In this document: positions 12,136-15,196 of the stretch, piece by piece
How the letters are laid out: each line of letters opens with the position of its first letter
Numbering within the stretch: the stretch's first letter is position 1
Assembly: GCA_903917305.1 (NCBI GenBank)
Contig: CAIXAA010000709.1
Location: 1 to 15,196 of the forward strand
From: an uncultured Myxococcales bacterium
GTDB taxonomy: Bacteria > Myxococcota_A > UBA9042
Direction of reading: 5' to 3'
Length of the DNA: 15,196 nt
Translations under genes and position numbers: made by a program
The notes under the pieces: model-generated
Databases searched by the model: none
Told to the model about the DNA's origin: nothing
What the model saw: only the letters and a program-made list of their open reading frames with translations

Positions 12136-14355
12136 CTAAGGCACCGCCCCGTTGGTGATCCAGTCGCGCATCAGTTGGATCAGCGCCGGCGTCATGGCGC
12201 TCAGGTTGTTCTTGGGCATGTGCCCGCCCCACTCCACCTTGAGCGCCGGGTCGATGGCCATGACGATCGCGCTGTCCTGCGGCTTGCCCGGGTCGATGAG
12301 CCACGGATAGAGGATCGCGCCCGTGGGTGCCTTGTAGATTCCGTTGTAGGCCAGCTGGTTGCCGTGACAGCCGACACACAGCGGCTGGAAGATCTGCGCA
12401 TTCACGTCGGCGTACGTCGGTCCGCAGCCGGCGAGCGGGGAGTGGGTGCAGCCGCCGGCGCTGACGCTGCACGAGTCGGCGGTGCATTTCATGCCGTCGT
12501 CGCAGTTCACGGCCGGGCCCGCGCTGCAGACGCCCGTGTCGCAGGTGGAGGCGCCGGCGCAGACGCTCGCCGCGAGGCAGACGCTGCCCTGGCCAGAAGC
12601 GATGTGCGTACAGGTGCTTGCGTTGCAGATGTCGGCCGTGCAGGCGTTGCCGTCGCTGCCGCACGCGGCGCCGTCGAGGCTGGGGTGCGAGCACGTTCCC
12701 GCCGCGCAGACATCGCCGGTGCAGGCGTTGCCGTCGTCCGGGCAGGCGCCGCCGATGGTCGCGTGCTGGCAGCCCAGCAGCTTGTCGCAACTATCCGCCG
12801 TGCAAGGATTTCCATCGTCGCAGCCAAGCGCGCCCGTGCCGACGCACGCGCCCGCCGCGCACGCGTCGCCGGTCGTGCAGGCGTCGCCGTCGTCGCAGGC
12901 GGTGGCGGAGAGTGGCAGGAACTTGCAGCCGCTCGCCGCATCGCAGGAGTCCGCCGTGCAAGCGATGCCGTCGTCGCACAAGGCCGCGATGCCCGGCGCG
13001 CACAGGCCGCCCGCGCAGAAGTCCCCGACCGTGCAGGCGTTGCCGTCGCTGCACGTGCCCGCGCTGTCCGTCGCCGTGCAGCCAGCCGCCGGGTCGCAAG
13101 CGTCCGCGGTGCAAGGGTTGCCGTCATTGCAAAGCTTGGCCGGTCCCGCCGTGCACACGCCGCCCGAGCACTGGTCGCCCACGGTGCACACGCTGCCGTC
13201 CGCGTCGCAGCCCAGGCCGTCGGGCAGGCCCTGCGCGCTGCAAGTGCCTGTCCCTGGATTGCAAACGCCGATCGTGCAGTTGGTGGTCAACCCCGCGTCG
13301 CACACCACCACGGAGCCGGGCTGGATCTTGCACACGCCCAGCATCGGGTTGGTCAGGTCGCAAAACAGCTTGCCGCTGCAGAGGTTGCCGCTGTCCTGCC
13401 CGGCGCACTCCGCGTCCGCCTGGCAGCCGCAGGACGCTGCGCCCGGCACGCAGACGCCGCCCGCGCAAGTGTCGCCGGTCGTGCAGACGTTGCCGTCATC
13501 GCAAGGGTCGCTGCTGGGGAGATGTGCGCAACCGTTCAATTGCGAACAGCTATCCGTCGTGCACGGGTTGCCGTCGTTGCACACGCCCGGGCTGCCGATG
13601 CAGCTGCCCGTGTCGCAGTGGTCGCCGCCGGTGCAGATGTCGCCGTCCGTGCACGTGGCGGTCGTGGGCAGGTCGCTGCTGGTGCAGCCGATGGCCAGGT
13701 CGCAGCTGTCGGCCGTGCAGGCGTTGCCGTCGTCGCAGACCGTGGCGCTGCCGCCGCTGCAAGCGCCCACCCCGTCACACGTTTCGCCGACGGTGCACGG
13801 GTTGCCGTCGTCGCACGGCGTGCCAGCGCCGCACGCCGGCGGCACGTCGATCGCGATGTCGGGCGCGGGCGCGCTGTCCGCAGCCGACGCCGCATCCTGC
13901 GCCACGACCGCGTCCTCTGCCGTGGCGCTGTCCTCGGCGGGCGCAACGTCCGCAGCTGCGGCATCCGCGGCGACTGTGGTATCTGCTGCCATGTCAGCAG
14001 CTTGTGCGGTGTCGGCCGGCGCGGCGGCATCCGGTGCGGGCAGGGCGTCGACCGCGGTGTCTTGCGGCGCATCCACGCCTGCGGCGTCATCGGCGGCAGC
14101 GTCCGGCCGTGCATCCAGGCCAGCGGCGTCCAGGTCTGCTGGCGCGGCCGCGTCTTGCGGCGCGGCGGCATCGACTGCGGCGGCTGCGGCATCCGGGGCA
14201 TCTGGTGCAGCGGCGGCATCTGGCTCAGCGGCGACATCATGCGCGGTCACCTCGGCTGCAGCGGCAGCGGCTGCGGCGGCTTTGCCGGCGGATCCCGTTG
14301 CGGATCCGCACGCAGCCAAGAGGGCGACGACGGCCAGCCACGGTTTGCACAACAT
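12136..14355 (-). CDS. Large lipoprotein: Ala/Asp linker, 14 CTDC-type Cys repeats, C-terminal haem-c domain
   Basis: The 739-residue product starts at the ATG complementary to 14353-14355, with AGGAG 5 bases upstream; an in-frame ATG at 14472 would bury the signal peptide. The signal MLCKPWLAVVALLAAC gives lipidated Cys16. Residues 18-174 are a low-complexity Ala/Asp/Pro/Thr tether. Residues 181-644 are about 14 units of roughly 26 residues with the core C-D-D-G-N-x-C-T, as in Dictyostelium CTDC-type repeats, alternating between a form ending T-x-G-D-x-C-x-x-G-x-C and one ending T-A-D-S-C-D-x(4)-G-C; units 5 and 6 are separated by an irregular Cys-containing insert. Residues about 645-739 form a c-type cytochrome domain with CVGCH (660-664; codons 12378-12364), a likely Met713 ligand in GGHMP, and the usual closing helix LIQLMRDWITNGA. 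It is predicted to be a surface-tethered haem protein; its redox partner is unknown. Confidence 0.92.
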   Translation of the reverse strand: MLCKPWLAVVALLAACGSATGSAGKAAAAAAAAAEVTAHDVAAEPDAAAAPDAPDAAAAAVDAAAPQDAAAPADLDAAGLDARPDAAADDAAGVDAPQDTAVDALPAPDAAAPADTAQAADMAADTTVAADAAAADVAPAEDSATAEDAVVAQDAASAADSAPAPDIAIDVPPACGAGTPCDDGNPCTVGETCDGVGACSGGSATVCDDGNACTADSCDLAIGCTSSDLPTTATCTDGDICTGGDHCDTGSCIGSPGVCNDGNPCTTDSCSQLNGCAHLPSSDPCDDGNVCTTGDTCAGGVCVPGAASCGCQADAECAGQDSGNLCSGKLFCDLTNPMLGVCKIQPGSVVVCDAGLTTNCTIGVCNPGTGTCSAQGLPDGLGCDADGSVCTVGDQCSGGVCTAGPAKLCNDGNPCTADACDPAAGCTATDSAGTCSDGNACTVGDFCAGGLCAPGIAALCDDGIACTADSCDAASGCKFLPLSATACDDGDACTTGDACAAGACVGTGALGCDDGNPCTADSCDKLLGCQHATIGGACPDDGNACTGDVCAAGTCSHPSLDGAACGSDGNACTADICNASTCTHIASGQGSVCLAASVCAGASTCDTGVCSAGPAVNCDDGMKCTADSCSVSAGGCTHSPLAGCGPTYADVNAQIFQPLCVGCHGNQLAYNGIYKAPTGAILYPWLIDPGKPQDSAIVMAIDPALKVEWGGHMPKNNLSAMTPALIQLMRDWITNGAVP
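12424..13815 (-). repeat. Coding tandem repeat, about 78-base units (14 copies)
   Basis: On the plus strand, variants of GTGCAGGCGTTGCCGTC recur every 70-85 bases, the reverse of codons for the D-G-N-x-C-T core. Units are diverged, and two alternating forms give a higher-order period of about 155 bases. An irregular interruption lies at roughly 13215-13440. Confidence 0.88.
13834..14304 (-). repeat. Low-complexity tract encoding the Ala/Asp-rich tether
   Basis: About 157 codons dominated by Ala (GCN) and Asp (GAY), with scattered Pro, Thr and Val in recurring short words such as APQDAA, PDAAA and ADTA. On the plus strand it shows as repeated GCGGCATC/GCGTCC-type words. Confidence 0.85.
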
Positions 14356-14430
14356 GAAGACTCCTGGAGTGGAGGTGCAGGGCTCGGAAATCGGGCCGGT
14401 TACGGCGAAGGCAGCGGAGACACGCCCTTC

Positions 14431-14459
14431 ACCCTCCAGATGCCCTCCGCTGCCGTCAA
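14431..14459 (-). promoter_or_regulatory. Weak candidate promoter for the repeat/haem-c lipoprotein
   Basis: On the minus strand, TTGACG (14459-14454), a 17-base spacer, then GAGGGT (14436-14431), about 75 bases before the start codon. The -10 is poor. The 257-base divergent gap to the thioesterase holds no ORF with a supporting ribosome binding site. Confidence 0.25.
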
Positions 14460-14533
14460 GCGACAACTGCATCGCCTTTGCAGGGTTGGCTGCCGTGTCG
14501 CGCCGGGCTGTGGCTGGCGCGGTCCCCGCGCGC

Positions 14534-14539
14534 TATCCT
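14534..14539 (+). promoter_or_regulatory. Isolated TATCCT, possible -10 for the thioesterase
   Basis: TATCCT stands out in a very GC-rich gap about 75 bases upstream of the ATG at 14613. Only a poor -35 (TGGCTG, 14511-14516, 17 bases upstream) accompanies it. Confidence 0.25.
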
Positions 14540-14612
14540 GCGCGCCTCGCCAGCGCGCCGCCGATGGGCATCGACGCGCGGTTGCACCTTGCCCACTTGC
14601 CGGAGCGCCGCC

Positions 14613-15038
14613 ATGGACTTCCCCGTCCGCATCGAGATTCCCGTCGCCTGGGGCGACATGGACGCGTTCAGCCACGTCAACAACACCGTGTATTTGCGCT
14701 GGTTCGAGAGCGCGCGCATCGCCTGGTTCGAGCGCGTCGGCATCTCCGACCGCCGCGATGGCGGCATCGGCCCCATCCTCGCCAGCACGCACTGCCAGTA
14801 CCTGCGCCCCCTCGCCTATCCCGACACGATCCTGGCCGAAGCCACGGTGACGCGCCTCGGGCGCAGCTCCTTCGACATGGCGCACCGCATCGTGCGCAAG
14901 GCGACGGGCGAAGTCGCGGCGCAAGGCGGCGGCGTGCTGGTGATGTTCGACTACGCGTCCGGCAAGTCGGCGCCCATCGACGCGGCGTTGCGGGAACGGA
15001 TGCTGCCGTTCTGCACGCTCGAAACCGCATCCGAGTAG
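14613..15038 (+). CDS. Hotdog-fold acyl-CoA thioesterase (4HBT/YbgC-like)
   Basis: A 141-residue cytosolic enzyme of the 4-hydroxybenzoyl-CoA thioesterase family, expected to hydrolyse an acyl-CoA thioester. Residues 11-30 read VAWGDMDAFSHVNNTVYLRW, the family active-site loop; Asp17 is in the place of the catalytic Asp of the Pseudomonas enzyme, followed by the long hotdog helix FESARIAWFERVG. The strands HCQYLRPLAYPDTILAEATV, SSFDMAHRIVRK and QGGGVLVMFDY complete a single hotdog domain of normal length. ATG 14613 has GGAG (14602-14605) at 7-base spacing. The G-D-M-D-x-x-x-H-V-N-N form is common in general acyl-CoA thioesterases; the substrate is not deducible. No Tol-Pal genes follow, so it is not ybgC by context. 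Confidence 0.93.
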   Translation: MDFPVRIEIPVAWGDMDAFSHVNNTVYLRWFESARIAWFERVGISDRRDGGIGPILASTHCQYLRPLAYPDTILAEATVTRLGRSSFDMAHRIVRKATGEVAAQGGGVLVMFDYASGKSAPIDAALRERMLPFCTLETASE

Positions 15039-15082
15039 CAGGCACGGCGGCGTCGCTGCGTGGCGATCCAGGCGCTTGGGCG

Positions 15083-15196
15083 TCAGCGGCCGCCGTCATC
15101 GCCGGGCTTCGGCAGGTCCCCCAGCGGCACATCGTCGGGCAAGGGCAGCGAGAGCGGCGGGTCGTGGCGCTCCTCCGTGCGCTGCTGCAGGCGCCA
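15083..15196 (-). CDS. 3' end of an unknown gene (5' part outside window)
   Basis: On the minus strand one frame is open from the window edge to a TGA at 15085-15083, reading WRLQQRTEERHDPPLSLPLP and then DDVPLGDLPKPGDDGGR, 37 residues. Codon use matches the neighbours. The composition (charged, then Pro/Leu/Asp-rich) looks like a disordered C-terminal tail. It is convergent with the thioesterase, 44 bases apart. Function cannot be inferred. Confidence 0.55.
   Translation of the reverse strand, partial: WRLQQRTEERHDPPLSLPLPDDVPLGDLPKPGDDGGR

Noticed and set aside
12424..13815. Regularly spaced repeats resembling a CRISPR array
   Set aside because: Units are diverged, spacing follows codons of a Cys-rich protein, there are no unique spacers and no cas genes.
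11389..14850. A 1153-codon open frame on the plus strand opposite SMUG1 and the repeat lipoprotein
   Set aside because: It is antisense to two genes with clear families, has Arg/Ala/Val-rich composition typical of GC-rich shadow frames, and owes its length to the repetitive Cys-repeat and Ala/Asp DNA.

Overview
This 15.2-kb window is very GC-rich and densely coding, with third positions almost always G or C and every intergenic gap under 300 bases. It carries an unusually high proportion of secreted proteins and lipoproteins, several with long Ala/Asp- or Pro-rich tethers and cysteine-rich repeats of the C-D-D-G-N-x-C-T type. That style, with a bacterial Lon, PsiF, GloA and a SMUG1-type uracil-DNA glycosylase, suggests a chromosomal segment of a delta-proteobacterial lineage, most likely Myxococcota. 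This placement is inference from style; there is no rRNA or other marker in the window.

Layout. 1-1501 is the 3' part of lon (+). 1633-3683 is a two-gene unit: a secreted protein with a cysteine-rich tail, then a lipoprotein on a Pro-Ala/Pro-Val stalk. 3821-4894 is a probable outer-membrane beta-barrel protein. 5043-6257 is a polytopic membrane protein resembling GT-C glycosyltransferases. 6292-7332 (-) is a beta-helix lipoprotein, divergent from a lipoprotein gene (7512-8126) that is translationally coupled to a di-haem cytochrome c lipoprotein (8123-8848), which appears to begin at a CTG codon. Then come psiF (8947-9270), a SnoaL-like protein (9438-9932), a glyoxalase I (10002-10424) and a cysteine-rich lipoprotein (10471-11340). 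On the minus strand, 14355-12136 encodes a 739-residue lipoprotein with a long Ala/Asp linker, 14 cysteine-rich repeats and a C-terminal haem-c domain; a SMUG1 gene (12126-11359) follows 9 bases later. A hotdog thioesterase (14613-15038, +) and the tail of an unknown minus-strand gene (15083-15196) close the window.

How it fits together. Lon, SMUG1, GloA and the thioesterase are housekeeping functions without an obvious mutual link. The theme is the cell envelope: six predicted lipoproteins, one secreted protein, PsiF and one beta-barrel candidate. Two envelope proteins carry c-type haem sites, so an extracytoplasmic redox role is possible, but nothing here identifies an electron donor or acceptor. 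No mobile element, CRISPR array, tRNA or rRNA was seen. The most unusual items are the repeat/haem-c fusion lipoprotein, the CTG-initiated cytochrome, and the Ala/Asp linker shared by three otherwise unrelated lipoproteins.
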